From NCBI GenBank assembly GCA_964639275.1, contig CAZXCQ010000165.1:1-14424 (forward strand): a stretch of 14,424 nucleotides of DNA, written 5' to 3'. Below are positions 14,405 through 14,424 of the stretch, one piece after another. The position numbers and the translations under genes are program-made. The notes beneath the pieces are model-generated. The model ran no database searches. It saw only the letters and a list, made by a program, of their open reading frames with translations, and was not told where the DNA came from. How positions within the stretch are numbered: the first letter of the stretch is position 1; each line of letters starts with the position of its first letter. Source of the DNA: CAZXCQ01 sp964639275. GTDB taxonomy: Bacteria > Desulfobacterota > DSM-4660 > Desulfatiglandales > Desulfatiglandaceae.

Positions 14405-14424
14405 ATTTTTTCAAAAAAAATTGC

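Noticed and set aside
1..14424. CRISPR array, tRNA, rRNA, integrase or transposase gene
   Set aside because: No regularly spaced direct repeats, cloverleaf-like sequence, rRNA stretch or recombinase motifs were seen on either strand.

Overview
The window looks like chromosomal DNA of a strict anaerobe, most likely a deltaproteobacterium (Desulfobacterota). This is an inference from gene content, codon style and moderate GC; no rRNA, tRNA or marker gene fixes the taxon. The main feature is a cluster encoding an ATP-driven radical enzyme of the benzoyl-CoA reductase / 2-hydroxyacyl-CoA dehydratase (BCR/HAD) superfamily. It has two catalytic subunits (10124-11284 and 11316-12716), a canonical activator ATPase directly downstream (12729-13571), and a second, divergent activator upstream (8976-9767). 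Subunit sizes and sequence style resemble the four-subunit Azoarcus-type benzoyl-CoA reductase (BzdNOPQ). No ferredoxin, CoA ligase, CoA transferase or ring-cleavage gene lies nearby, so the substrate is unknown.

Layout. 1-1298: an arsenic unit on the minus strand, arsR then arsM (arsM runs off the left edge), with matching inverted-repeat operators in front of each gene. 1414-3024 (minus): a metallo-beta-lactamase/beta-CASP ribonuclease-type protein. 3025-3536: gene-free, holding small inverted repeats and copy 1 of a dispersed palindromic repeat. 3537-5750 (plus): a large MscS-family mechanosensitive channel. 5818-7484 (minus): a small membrane/coiled-coil protein followed by glycerate 2-kinase. 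7485-8890: decayed DNA with repeat copy 2, an APC-type transporter fragment fused to that repeat, and a 5'-truncated alpha/beta hydrolase. 8976-13571: the BCR/HAD cluster. 13684-14424: repeat copy 3, a HAD-type hydrolase gene broken by an in-frame stop, and a possible dehydrogenase tail.

Two things deserve most attention. First, the catalytic operon is preceded by a promoter-like site, a leader of about 280 nt and a very strong intrinsic terminator ending only about 22 nt before the start codon. No promoter fits between terminator and gene, so transcription must read through it. This is the layout of an attenuator or riboswitch, and I recognise no known class. A leader segment can pair with the terminator's 5' arm, and a possible short leader ORF contains four consecutive Phe codons. 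Second, three copies of a palindromic repeat of about 100 bp occur within 10 kb. Two of them, in opposite orientation, bracket the BCR/HAD cluster together with gene fragments, which suggests that the cluster sits in a rearranged or acquired block.
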